Below are positions 14,209 through 21,117 of a DNA stretch of 21,117 bases, piece after piece. Origin of the DNA: JBGUVL01 sp964370395. GTDB taxonomy: Bacteria; Bacillota_I; Bacilli_A; Erysipelotrichales; Erysipelotrichaceae. The stretch covers positions 1 through 21,117 of the forward strand of contig CAYJIZ010000029.1 in the NCBI GenBank assembly GCA_964370395.1. Reading direction: 5' to 3'. The notes beneath the pieces are model-generated. The model did not search any database, was not told the DNA's origin, and worked only from the letters and a program-made list of their open reading frames with translations. Both the position numbers and the translations under genes were made by a program. How positions within the stretch are numbered: the first letter of the stretch is position 1; every line of letters starts with the position of its first letter.

Positions 14209-14502
14209 ATGTTTGAAAACAATAAAAATGGTTTGCAAATTGCTAGAGAAAGGAAAGAACTAACACTATCTGAATTAGCTAGTAAATTGGAGGTAGAGAT
14301 TTCTACAATCAAAAGTTGGGAGTTAGGTGCTGAATTTCCACATCCTAATTTAATGAGAAAACTTTGTAAAGTCTTAAATGTGTCTAGTGACCAAATATTA
14401 TTTAACGAATCTAGACAACCATTGAATATTTCTCGTTTAACTGATAAGCAAAAAATGATTATCATCGAATTAAACAAAAAAATCAAAGAGCAAGTGAGGT
14501 AA
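14209..14502 (+). CDS. Xre-family HTH regulator, first of two
   Basis: 97 residues from ATG 14209, preceded by AGGAGGGG; the ATG at 14182 would leave that site inside the gene. The Cro/cI helix-turn-helix spans about residues 7-62 (LQIARERKELTLSELASKL, then EISTIKSWELGAEFPHP). C-terminal 35 residues are charged and may dimerise. First gene of the operon leading to agrB; may regulate this divergent region. Confidence 0.85.
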   Translation: MFENNKNGLQIARERKELTLSELASKLEVEISTIKSWELGAEFPHPNLMRKLCKVLNVSSDQILFNESRQPLNISRLTDKQKMIIIELNKKIKEQVR

Positions 14503-14506
14503 GAAT

Positions 14507-14824
14507 ATGCACACAAATGATATAGCAGAGAAAATAAAATTTTTAAGAGTTGATATTTTAAAAATGACTCAAGGAGAATTTGGATCAGAAATGAATGTAA
14601 CTAGGAATACAGTAAAGAATTGGGAGAGTGGTATTTCTATTCCCAATATTGGTCACATTATTCTTATGTCAGTAAATTGTGGTGTTTCAACAGACTATCT
14701 TTTATTTGAAAATCATCCGTTTGAATTATCTCTTTATGAAATGCAAAACGATGAATACCTTATTCTAAAATCATTGATAGAATTATTTATAACAAGAAAT
14801 GGATATAAAAATGGAAAACTATAA
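14507..14824 (+). CDS. Xre-family HTH regulator, second of two
   Basis: 105 residues with a Cro/cI helix-turn-helix at about 7-66 (IKFLRVDILKMTQGEFGSEM, then VTRNTVKNWESGISIPN). Differs clearly from its neighbour, so not a recent duplicate. It starts 4 nt after the first regulator (site GTGAGGTAAG), and its 3' end overlaps agrB by 26 nt, so all three are translated as a unit. Confidence 0.85.
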   Translation: MHTNDIAEKIKFLRVDILKMTQGEFGSEMNVTRNTVKNWESGISIPNIGHIILMSVNCGVSTDYLLFENHPFELSLYEMQNDEYLILKSLIELFITRNGYKNGKL

Positions 14825-15371
14825 ACTTTATGAACTGTTAAAAAATAATAATGTAAAAATTGAATATGATGTATTCTCGTACGGTATCAAAGTTTTAAAA
14901 ACTTATTTGCTTTTTTCAGTTTTATTGTTTCCTTGGACTATTTATTTAAATATAGTCATAGAAACAGTATGGTTTTTAGTATTATTTATCCCTTTAAGAC
15001 GATACAGTGGTGGTATACACTTTAACGAAAGTAGATATTGCTTAATATTTTCAGTTTTATTTATGATTATTATACCATTGGCAATCTCTATCACTTCATT
15101 TTCTAGCATTTCCATTTTACTTATTTTAGGAATTTTAAGTTTCTACTTTACAGTTAAGATAGGTATTATTGATCATAAAAATAAACGTATTTCAATATCA
15201 GATAAATCAACATATTCTAAAAAAATATTTGTTCTTGAGTTCATCTATTTAATATTCTCATTACTATTTATTTTAATTGATTGTTATATTGTAATTATAA
15301 TTCTATATGCAATTATAATAAATTTTTTAAATGTTTCAATTGCAAGATTAACGAATAGAAGAAGAGAATAG
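14799..15371 (+). CDS. agrB: AgrB-like peptide processing and export protease
   Basis: 190 residues, with about six membrane helices. The catalytic signature RRYSGGIHFNESRYC has His74 and Cys81 seven residues apart, exactly as in S. aureus AgrB (His77/Cys84). It is a membrane cysteine endopeptidase that removes the AgrD tail and closes the thiolactone. The start may be ATG 14799 (overlapping the previous gene) or ATG 14811; neither has a strong ribosome site, suggesting coupling. Ends in a basic tail (RLTNRRRE). Confidence 0.92.
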   Translation: MDIKMENYKLYELLKNNNVKIEYDVFSYGIKVLKTYLLFSVLLFPWTIYLNIVIETVWFLVLFIPLRRYSGGIHFNESRYCLIFSVLFMIIIPLAISITSFSSISILLILGILSFYFTVKIGIIDHKNKRISISDKSTYSKKIFVLEFIYLIFSLLFILIDCYIVIIILYAIIINFLNVSIARLTNRRRE

Positions 15372-15439
15372 ATATTTAAAGCCCTAGTTCTAGTAGCAAT
15401 TTGAAAAATATGTTAAAATATTAAAAAAGGAGTGGGAAT

Positions 15440-16141
15440 ATGAATGTAATTATTTTTGAAGATAGTAAGGGAGAATTAGATGATTTAAAATCCAATTTAG
15501 AGAGTTTTTTCAAAAATTATCAGCTTGATTATTCTTTAATTGAAACAACTGAGCCAAATATCATTTACAATAATTTAGATAAAGCTGACCTTATTTTTTT
15601 GGATATTGAAGTTGATCAACATAATGGAATAGATGTTGGGTTGAAAATTCGTGAAATCAACAAAGATACCGTAATTATACTTATCTCAAATTATTCTAAA
15701 TATCTTATTGATGGATATAAAATAAAGGCAGATAGATATTTTCTTAAGCCATTAGAAAAAATAAATTTTCAAATCGAAATGAGAAATGTAATATCATTTT
15801 ACATAAAGCAAAATCAAAGTTTTTTTAATCCTAAAGTTTCAAACCATAAGATTTATTATAAAAACATAATTTATATTGAGTTCATAAACAGAAAATCTTA
15901 TTTGCATTGTCTAAATAATAAATGTTATGAATCTCCATACCAATTAATTTATTGGAAGAATAAACTGGCAGAACAACCTTTTGCACAAACACATAGAGCG
16001 TTCATAGTAAATATGAGTTCTATAAGCGCTTATAACACAAAAGAAATTAATATGATCAATCAAACAAACATACCGTTATCAAGAGTGTATAGAGAAAGTT
16101 TTGAAAAGTCTTACCTAAAATATGTACATAGTTGGATATAA
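15440..16141 (+). CDS. agrA: LytTR response regulator (AgrA-like)
   Basis: 233 residues. The receiver domain (1-120) has the acid pocket at IIFEDS (Glu7/Asp8), phospho-acceptor Asp55 in LIFLDIEVDQ, Ser83/Asn84 region ILISNYS and Lys103 in FLKPLE. The LytTR DNA-binding domain (about 135-233) carries KNIIYIEF and the signature FAQTHRAFIVNMSSI. Ribosome site AAAAGGAG before ATG 15440. It is expected to bind paired direct repeats such as those before agrD. It precedes agrC here, the reverse of the classical order. Confidence 0.9.
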   Translation: MNVIIFEDSKGELDDLKSNLESFFKNYQLDYSLIETTEPNIIYNNLDKADLIFLDIEVDQHNGIDVGLKIREINKDTVIILISNYSKYLIDGYKIKADRYFLKPLEKINFQIEMRNVISFYIKQNQSFFNPKVSNHKIYYKNIIYIEFINRKSYLHCLNNKCYESPYQLIYWKNKLAEQPFAQTHRAFIVNMSSISAYNTKEINMINQTNIPLSRVYRESFEKSYLKYVHSWI

Positions 16142-17400
16142 AAGTGTTTATATTTATTTTATCTAATTTTTTAGTGTTATTAAATCTTTTTCTTCTTTTA
16201 AGGAAAACTTTGAAATTTAGGTATGTTTTAAAAAAAACTATAATTATATTTATCTTTGCATTTGTGATACTTTACCTAGTTAATATAACAGGATTATCAT
16301 TGATAAAAACCATATTTTTATTAATAATATATCTGATATTAATCATACTACTATCTCAAGAAAGTTTCCTCAAAAAAGTATTAGTTTTTTTCTTTTTTTG
16401 CTTGTTTTCATTTATATCGGAAATTGTATCCGCAAATATTATGAATTTATTAACAGGCTTAAGCGATATAATAGGTTTACTGACTCTAGATATTGTTTTA
16501 GCTGTAATATTATCTAATTTTATTTTATTTTTGCTTTGCCATATCTTGATAAAATTATACAATTTATATGATATAGCTAATTTACCTAAGTTTTCTTGGA
16601 TTATATTAGTACTCCCATGTACAACATTACTACTAATATTGAATATAGATGACTATTTTTATTTATTTAGATATAACATACTTTTAGCTTTAACTATTTT
16701 AGGACTTATTGCATCAAATTTCATAACAATTTTTATATTTTATAGAAACCTTTCTTCACTAAACTTGAAAAACGAACTAGTTGTATCTAAAATAAATGAA
16801 AAGCATTATAAGAAACTGATTACTTTACTAAATAATCATTATACACATAATTTTACTTTTACACATGATATTTTGAAAAAGACGATTTCATTAAAAAATG
16901 ATTTTGATAGACAGATATATTCTTCATCAAGTATCAAATTAAACGAATTAGTTGAAATATCTTTCAAACAATTTAATATGATTTTTTCGAATTCAAGTAT
17001 TGTAAACTCTCTGCTTAATGAAAACATCGATTTATTAAAAAAATTTAATATTTCATTTACTTCTACTATTGAGTTCAACGATTTTGCTTTTCTAACTGAT
17101 TTCGATGAATATAGATTGTTTAACAGTTTAATGCAATTATCCATTGAAGCCACAATAAAAAACGTCAACAATAAAAAGGATATCATTTTAAAAACAAAAA
17201 AATTCAATCAGCAGATTTTGATAAAAATCATATATCCTATTACTAATTCTACAGTTGAATCCATCAATATAATTAATGAAATTAAAGGATTAACAAAAAA
17301 ATATAATGGCATAATGTCTATAAAGAAGGAAGTATCAGACTTCTATGAAGAATTAATAATTTTATTTCCTAATCAGTATAATAATTCAGATATCCAATAA
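16132..17400 (+). CDS. agrC: AgrC-like sensor with degenerate ATPase domain
   Basis: 422 residues starting at TTG 16132, overlapping agrA by 10 nt, so coupled. Residues of about 3-205 hold six or seven membrane helices (autoinducer sensor). The helical region has a possible phospho-acceptor His245 in FTFTHDILKKTISL, resembling AgrC 'FRHDYxNIL'. The HATPase part (about 300-412) is recognisable by pattern, ending KKYNGIMSIKKEVSDFYEEL, but is degenerate. Where AgrC proteins have NLLDNAIEA, this has SLMQLSIEA (the Mg-binding Asn is Leu), and the glycine-rich G-box is missing (INIINEIKGL). Either a pseudokinase or a very divergent enzyme. Confidence 0.82.
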   Translation: MDIKVFIFILSNFLVLLNLFLLLRKTLKFRYVLKKTIIIFIFAFVILYLVNITGLSLIKTIFLLIIYLILIILLSQESFLKKVLVFFFFCLFSFISEIVSANIMNLLTGLSDIIGLLTLDIVLAVILSNFILFLLCHILIKLYNLYDIANLPKFSWIILVLPCTTLLLILNIDDYFYLFRYNILLALTILGLIASNFITIFIFYRNLSSLNLKNELVVSKINEKHYKKLITLLNNHYTHNFTFTHDILKKTISLKNDFDRQIYSSSSIKLNELVEISFKQFNMIFSNSSIVNSLLNENIDLLKKFNISFTSTIEFNDFAFLTDFDEYRLFNSLMQLSIEATIKNVNNKKDIILKTKKFNQQILIKIIYPITNSTVESINIINEIKGLTKKYNGIMSIKKEVSDFYEELIILFPNQYNNSDIQ

Positions 17401-17562
17401 TTTGTAATGTTTTATATGATATATTAAATAATTCAAGGGCAATATCTCCTTTAAATAAATTATGGGGCAGAAAATGCCACACTTTAAATTATTAGTGTGT
17501 GGTTATCGCTCCTTTTTTTAGTTGTGATTTTAACGCCTAAGTCTCCATATTAAGAAAAGGGG

Positions 17563-17841
17563 AATATAGAGTGTTTTATAAATAAAGCATCCGTATTCAA
17601 TGACGACTTATACATTCAAATAGGCAAGATTCAAACAGTAGTGGATTATAACCCAAAGATTGAACTTGAAATTAAGCCTTGCTACTATCCAGTCTGCAAC
17701 TAAGAAACTACCCGTATTAAAGGTTATAACAAAAGAAAAATATCTCATTTGGAAAACACTCGCTTTCAAATTGAGAAAGAACAATTTTATGTAAACCCCT
17801 TATTTAAAGTGTCTTTTAAATTTAGATATCAAATTGAATAA
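17563..17841 (+). pseudogene. Decayed transposase remnant, probably ISL3-like N-terminus
   Basis: One continuous frame from about 17563 to TAA 17839-17841, broken by an internal TAA at 17701-17703. It reads about 45 residues (FINKASVFNDDLYIQIGKIQ onward, ending in CYYPVCN), then ETTRIKGYNKRKISHLENTRF and about 24 more. The CxxxxC pair followed by TTRIKGY-x-x-x-KISHL resembles the zinc-binding N-terminus of ISL3 transposases (CPxCG..T.RIHDYR.QKIQHL). Only this N-terminal part survives. No intact IS is present. The flank 17401-17560 has a small hairpin (CCACACT at 17477 with AGTGTGTGG at 17493) and T-run but no gene. Confidence 0.5.
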
Positions 17842-17845
17842 CAAA

Positions 17846-17887
17846 AGAGTTTGTGCTAGATGAAATTACACAAACTCTCTTCTTTTT
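17846..17887 (+). terminator. Terminator after the transposase remnant
   Basis: AGAGTTTGTG (17846-17855) pairs perfectly over 10 bp with CACAAACTCT (17869-17878), then a T-rich tract CTTCTTTTT. Confidence 0.75.
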
Positions 17888-17939
17888 AAAGTATTTCCAT
17901 TTACTTAAGGCGCCGAAAGTATCATTTATACTGACTTAA

Positions 17940-18365
17940 TTAATCAATATGATCTGAAGAATATTTAGTTGAAACATCTGTTTCATTGCCCCATTCCATA
18001 CCTTGAGTGCAGGCACGATTATAATAACCATAACCAATCACTGCTTGAGTAGTTGGATGATATATGGTATTGTTCAAAGAAGCGTTAGATGATTTTGTAT
18101 CTCCAATGTTATTTGTTAAAGTTGTAATTCCTCCTAAAGCAGCTGTAGTAGTCCCTTTAAGACTTGCAGTTTTGGAACTAGTTTCTTTTACATTTCTGTA
18201 TCCACTTGATAGTTTGTATTGACAAGAACCTCCACCAGGAATATTAGTGTAAGATGCTGAAGACCAATTAATTGCTCTTGCTTGATTTGCACTCACAGAA
18301 ATAACAGGAATACTAAATGCCATAGCACATAATAGAGCCAACTTAAAAACTTTTAATTTTTTCAT
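17940..18365 (-). CDS. Small secreted Ser/Thr/Asn-rich protein, unknown function
   Basis: 141 residues. Signal peptide ends at VSA-26 (VISVSANQA). The mature ~115 residues are rich in Ser, Thr, Asn and Gly (GTTTAALGG, TKSSNASLNNT) with only two cysteines, Cys48 and Cys119, which could form one disulfide. The end reads WGNETDVSTKYSSDHID. I recognise no family with confidence. Layout and C-terminal pattern (YSSDHI versus WSPDSI) recall DUF2712-type secreted proteins that sit beside lantibiotic-immunity-like ABC genes, which is a weak inference. Its own promoter is TTTACA (18441-18436)-17-TATTAT (18418-18413) on the minus strand, and GGAAAGGAG precedes ATG 18365. Confidence 0.8.
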   Translation of the reverse strand: MKKLKVFKLALLCAMAFSIPVISVSANQARAINWSSASYTNIPGGGSCQYKLSSGYRNVKETSSKTASLKGTTTAALGGITTLTNNIGDTKSSNASLNNTIYHPTTQAVIGYGYYNRACTQGMEWGNETDVSTKYSSDHID

Positions 18366-18412
18366 GTTTATCTCCTTTCCATAGTATAGATTGCTAGCGT
18401 ATCTACATGGTT

Positions 18413-18441
18413 ATAATAGAATATAAATACAAACATGTAAA
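18413..18441 (-). promoter_or_regulatory. Promoter of the secreted-protein gene
   Basis: Minus strand TTTACA (18441-18436), 17-nt spacer, TATTAT (18418-18413). It is followed by a leader of about 40 nt. Confidence 0.65.
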
Positions 18442-18452
18442 TATATAAGTAT

Positions 18453-18500
18453 CTAAATGCAAATTTAATGAACGAAATGCAAAAACATCAATTGTTCATT
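18453..18500. promoter_or_regulatory. Direct and inverted repeats between the divergent genes
   Basis: CTAAATGCAAA (18453-18463) and CGAAATGCAAA (18473-18483) repeat at a 20-bp period, just upstream of the minus-strand -35 box. AATGAAC (18467-18473) and GTTCATT (18494-18500) form a 7-bp inverted repeat. Tandem repeats at a near-helical period upstream of -35 suit an activator such as a LytTR regulator, but the motif differs from that before agrD. Confidence 0.5.
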
Positions 18501-18541
18501 TTGTATTTCATACACGAATGATGCTTTCTAGACATATTTGC

Positions 18542-18570
18542 TTTACAGTTCAAATCTTATATTATATATT
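18542..18570 (+). promoter_or_regulatory. Promoter of the ABC operon
   Basis: TTTACA (18542-18547), 17-nt spacer, TATATT (18565-18570), then ATAAGGAGG and ATG 18597. Confidence 0.6.
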
Positions 18571-18596
18571 TAAACATATATATAAGGAGGGTGACT

Positions 18597-19430
18597 ATGC
18601 AATATTTTTTAACAAGATTGTACGCACAAAAAAAAGAAAAAATCATTATATTGTTAGCGTTGATTATAAGTGTTATTTTTTTTGTTCAAATTTCTTCTGG
18701 TGAGTATTCGGATTTGTTAAATAGTGGTGGGCGATTTGGTCTGGAATTCTTTTATACAGTTATGAGTGGTGGCATATTGATATGGCTATATATTTTATAT
18801 ATATTGATAATTCCAAATCTTTGGGCATCAGATTATTTAATTGATAACACTAATAAATTTTCTAATGTTTTGAAAACTAGATTTGGAACTAGCGCATATA
18901 TAAAAAAATCCTTTATATCCAACTTTATCTTTTCTACCTTATGTATTTTTATGATTTTATTAATAATCTTATTGTATATACATTTATTTTTAGCTCCAAT
19001 AAATTTTGGTAATAATTTATCCGTAGGAATGACAACAGATGCTCAGACATATGTGTCAAATGAATTTATCAATTTAATAATATTCATTTTATTTACCTCT
19101 GTTGGTTATGGTGTATTTTCTTCGTTCGTTTTTTCACTTCAACTGTTCATAAAGAATATATTTGTTTTTAGAATTCTAGGAGTAATAATTGGATTCATTT
19201 TATATACTGGTCCAATCTTACTAGCTAATACTTTATCATTCGTACCCATGCTTCAAAATTTGATTTCTTATTTTTTTATAGGATATTTGATAAATCCTGG
19301 AGTAATGACTACATCTCAATTATTACCTGTAAACCCATATGTCTCGTACCTTTTCTCTGTTTTAATTTACACCTTGATAACATTGGTGTTTGCAAAAATA
19401 ATGGCAAAGAGAGAGTACTTAAATGGTTAA
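18597..19430 (+). CDS. ABC-2-type membrane protein
   Basis: 277 residues from ATG 18597, 6 nt after GGAGG; the GTG at 18591 abuts that site and is unlikely. About six membrane helices, with a short extracellular loop between the second and third (NLWASDYLIDNTNKFSN etc.). Very AT-rich, as are the next three genes. No catalytic motif. First gene of a four-gene ABC operon; probably one of two or three permease subunits (LanE/LanG role by analogy). Confidence 0.75.
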   Translation: MQYFLTRLYAQKKEKIIILLALIISVIFFVQISSGEYSDLLNSGGRFGLEFFYTVMSGGILIWLYILYILIIPNLWASDYLIDNTNKFSNVLKTRFGTSAYIKKSFISNFIFSTLCIFMILLIILLYIHLFLAPINFGNNLSVGMTTDAQTYVSNEFINLIIFILFTSVGYGVFSSFVFSLQLFIKNIFVFRILGVIIGFILYTGPILLANTLSFVPMLQNLISYFFIGYLINPGVMTTSQLLPVNPYVSYLFSVLIYTLITLVFAKIMAKREYLNG

Positions 19431-19929
19431 ATTATACATTGACAATATAAAGTTAAGGGAATATTTATTGATTATTATTCCTATTCTGATTTCTCCAATG
19501 TTTATTGGTTCTGACGGAGTTTATTTAGATACAATTATGTATTCTCACTATATAACGCTCATTCCTAATGTTGTATTTTTAATTTTCTGTTATAAACAGT
19601 ATTCAAAAATAAATACTATGTTTACAATTATTACAACGAGATTAGGTGGATTTAAAGTTTTCCTATTTTCAGTTTCATTTGGTATAGTCGCCATACTTTT
19701 TTATTCTATATTATTGTATCTGTTTATAGCATCATTTGTACAGTTTACTGATACAACGAGCATAGAAATGACATTCATATATATTGGTTCCAGTATTATA
19801 TTTTATTTGTTGGAGCAATTTATAATGGTTTTCCAATTAGGAAACAAAAAAAATATTTTGTATATTTTATTACCAATTATGCTTAATTTTTTCTTCCATT
19901 ATTATCTTGTGCCCATCTATTTCATTTAA
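19423..19929 (+). CDS. Membrane protein, second permease-like subunit
   Basis: 168 residues with about five membrane helices. It overlaps the preceding gene by 8 nt, so translation is coupled. Shorter than a usual ABC-2 permease and resembles the small DUF2705-type partners by size and hydrophobicity only. No motif of known function. Confidence 0.7.
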   Translation: MVKLYIDNIKLREYLLIIIPILISPMFIGSDGVYLDTIMYSHYITLIPNVVFLIFCYKQYSKINTMFTIITTRLGGFKVFLFSVSFGIVAILFYSILLYLFIASFVQFTDTTSIEMTFIYIGSSIIFYLLEQFIMVFQLGNKKNILYILLPIMLNFFFHYYLVPIYFI

Positions 19930-19945
19930 AAGGAGAAACTAAATT

Positions 19946-20545
19946 ATGTTAAATTTGAAGAACATTGAAAAAAGCTTTAAAAGTAATCAAGTTATAAAAG
20001 GATTGAATTTGAACATTGAGAGATCAGATTTGATTTATATTCACGGTATAAACGGATGTGGTAAATCAACTTTATTCAAAATCGCTTGCGATATTGTTGA
20101 TATTGATAAAGGAAGTTTAGAAAAAGAAAAAGACTTGAAGATAGGAGCGTTAATAGAAAATCCAGGTTTTTTAGAAAATGAAAATTTAAAAACTAACTTA
20201 TACTTTATTGCAAATTTGACAAATTCCTATAATGAAGAAAGAATTAAGCAATTATGTGATTTATTTCAACTCGATTTTTATAGTAAAAATTCTTTAAAGT
20301 CCTATTCAGTTGGGATGAGACAAAAGGTTGGAATTATTCAAGCAGTAATGGAAAATCAAAATCTCGTGTTTTTAGATGAGCCAACAAGAGGACTGGATTC
20401 CGATAGTATTGCTAAATTTATTATATTAGTAAATAGCCTTGTTAAAGAAAATAAATCTGTTGTAATCGCATCCCATGATTATTTATCTGAAATAGAATTC
20501 ACAAAAAAGTATGAGCTAAAAAATGGAATATTATTAGAACAATGA
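19946..20545 (+). CDS. ABC ATPase with lantibiotic-immunity-type E-loop
   Basis: 199 residues. Walker A GINGCGKST (34-42), signature YSVGMRQK (about 120-127), Walker B VFLDEP with Asp144/Glu145 and the switch His177 in SHDYL. In place of the usual Q-loop Gln there is IGALIENPGF (66-75) with Glu71: the E-loop of LanF/BcrA ATPases that protect producers from lantibiotics or bacitracin. It lacks the C-terminal extension that most LanF proteins have. Ribosome site AAAGGAG before ATG 19946; overlaps the next gene by 4 nt. Powers the adjoining permeases, inferred function export or immunity. Confidence 0.85.
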   Translation: MLNLKNIEKSFKSNQVIKGLNLNIERSDLIYIHGINGCGKSTLFKIACDIVDIDKGSLEKEKDLKIGALIENPGFLENENLKTNLYFIANLTNSYNEERIKQLCDLFQLDFYSKNSLKSYSVGMRQKVGIIQAVMENQNLVFLDEPTRGLDSDSIAKFIILVNSLVKENKSVVIASHDYLSEIEFTKKYELKNGILLEQ

Positions 20546-21009
20546 AAAAAACATTTTTAATAAGTATATTGTTTTTAATTAATATAATATTATTTTATTA
20601 TGTTCAGGGAGAAGAAATTCTTTATTTTTCTATAAAATATGGTTTTCCTAATATGGCGATAAGAATAGTCTTTAATGTAACTATTTCAGTGATTAACCTT
20701 ATTTATATGTATTTATCTATTTATCAATATGAATATGTAAAAGAGAACATCATTATTAGATTAGGGAAAAAAAAATATAAAAAAAAAATAGTGTCTATTT
20801 ATCTTTTAAGCCTATCAACATTTATAATTTGTAATTTGTTAATAGATTATCTAATTATAAGGAATATAAATATACCTTATATAATTATAAATACAGTATT
20901 ATTATTATTTCCTCTTATATATTTGAAAAAACGTCAATGTGTGAATGATTACTTTTTATTCTACAGTATTATGTTTATTACTTTAGTCAAGATTCTTATA
21001 TTTCATTAA
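20542..21009 (+). CDS. Membrane protein, last gene of ABC operon
   Basis: 155 residues with about four membrane helices, separated by KKKYKKK-type basic loops. It overlaps the ATPase by 4 nt (ATGA), so it belongs to the same unit. Similar in size and basic-loop pattern to DUF2705-type ABC partners; assignment uncertain. Positions 21010-21117 beyond it hold a short AT-rich stretch with no gene I can support. Confidence 0.65.
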   Translation: MKKTFLISILFLINIILFYYVQGEEILYFSIKYGFPNMAIRIVFNVTISVINLIYMYLSIYQYEYVKENIIIRLGKKKYKKKIVSIYLLSLSTFIICNLLIDYLIIRNINIPYIIINTVLLLFPLIYLKKRQCVNDYFLFYSIMFITLVKILIFH

Positions 21010-21117
21010 TTAAAAATTTTTAAATTTTATCAAATATACAAAAAAATAAAAGTAGGGTTATTATGTCAAGGTCCAAGTAAAGTAGAGAGTTAAAAAAAGC
21101 AACGTTAAACATAAAGG

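Noticed and set aside
18518..18703. Open frame of 61 codons upstream of and overlapping the ABC permease
   Set aside because: No ribosome site, and it overlaps the promoter and the well-supported permease in another frame.
1..21117. CRISPR array, conjugation genes, or intact insertion sequence
   Set aside because: No regularly spaced repeats, no relaxase or type IV secretion gene, and no complete transposase are visible.

Overview
The window comes from a low-GC Gram-positive bacterium (Bacillota). Shine-Dalgarno sites are strong (AAGGAGG-type), promoters are TTGNNN-17-TATAAT-type, tRNA genes encode CCA, and the gene set (PcsB-like CHAP protein, cystine ABC transporter with an Rrf2 regulator, agr genes) is Firmicute. 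The style fits Erysipelotrichia or a relative, but that placement is inference; no marker gene settles it.

Positions 1-10332 look like core chromosome. They hold a secreted CHAP cell-wall protein (minus), an anchored propeller-like protein, a cystine/cysteine ABC operon ending in an Rrf2 regulator, a large secreted surface protein, a tRNA-Leu/tRNA-Cys pair (minus), a DeoR-family repressor, a nucleoid-associated NdpA-family protein, and tRNA-Leu(UAG). The cystine operon has a complete leader. A consensus promoter is flanked by a 9-bp inverted repeat, then comes an 11-codon ORF, MKCCCSKKLNQ, with a strong ribosome site, then overlapping RNA hairpins ending in a U-run just before the first gene. 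This is the layout of cysteine-dependent attenuation.

At tRNA-Leu(UAG) the sequence changes to AT-rich mobile DNA. Next to the tRNA 3' end lie repeated GTCATCWT boxes (likely integrase arm sites), a complete tyrosine integrase, an excisionase-like protein, an orphan MazF toxin, a resolvase-like small protein, an untranslated stretch with many base-paired helices (candidate structured RNA or transfer origin), and a sigma/Tn916-Orf7-like protein, all on the minus strand. A 47-bp partial copy of the tRNA sits between the tRNA promoter and the intact tRNA. No second attachment site and no conjugation gene is visible, so the far end of the element is probably outside the window.

The cargo is a rearranged agr-type peptide quorum-sensing locus. 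agrD is alone on the minus strand. Divergent from it are two Xre regulators, agrB, a LytTR response regulator (agrA-like) and an agrC-like sensor that seems to have lost the key ATP-binding residues. Beyond a decayed transposase remnant is a divergent pair: a small secreted Ser/Thr/Asn-rich protein (minus), and a four-gene ABC operon (plus) whose ATPase carries the E-loop typical of lantibiotic-immunity (LanF/BcrA) transporters. Inference: the mobile element carries a density-sensing switch next to a secreted product and a self-protection or export pump.
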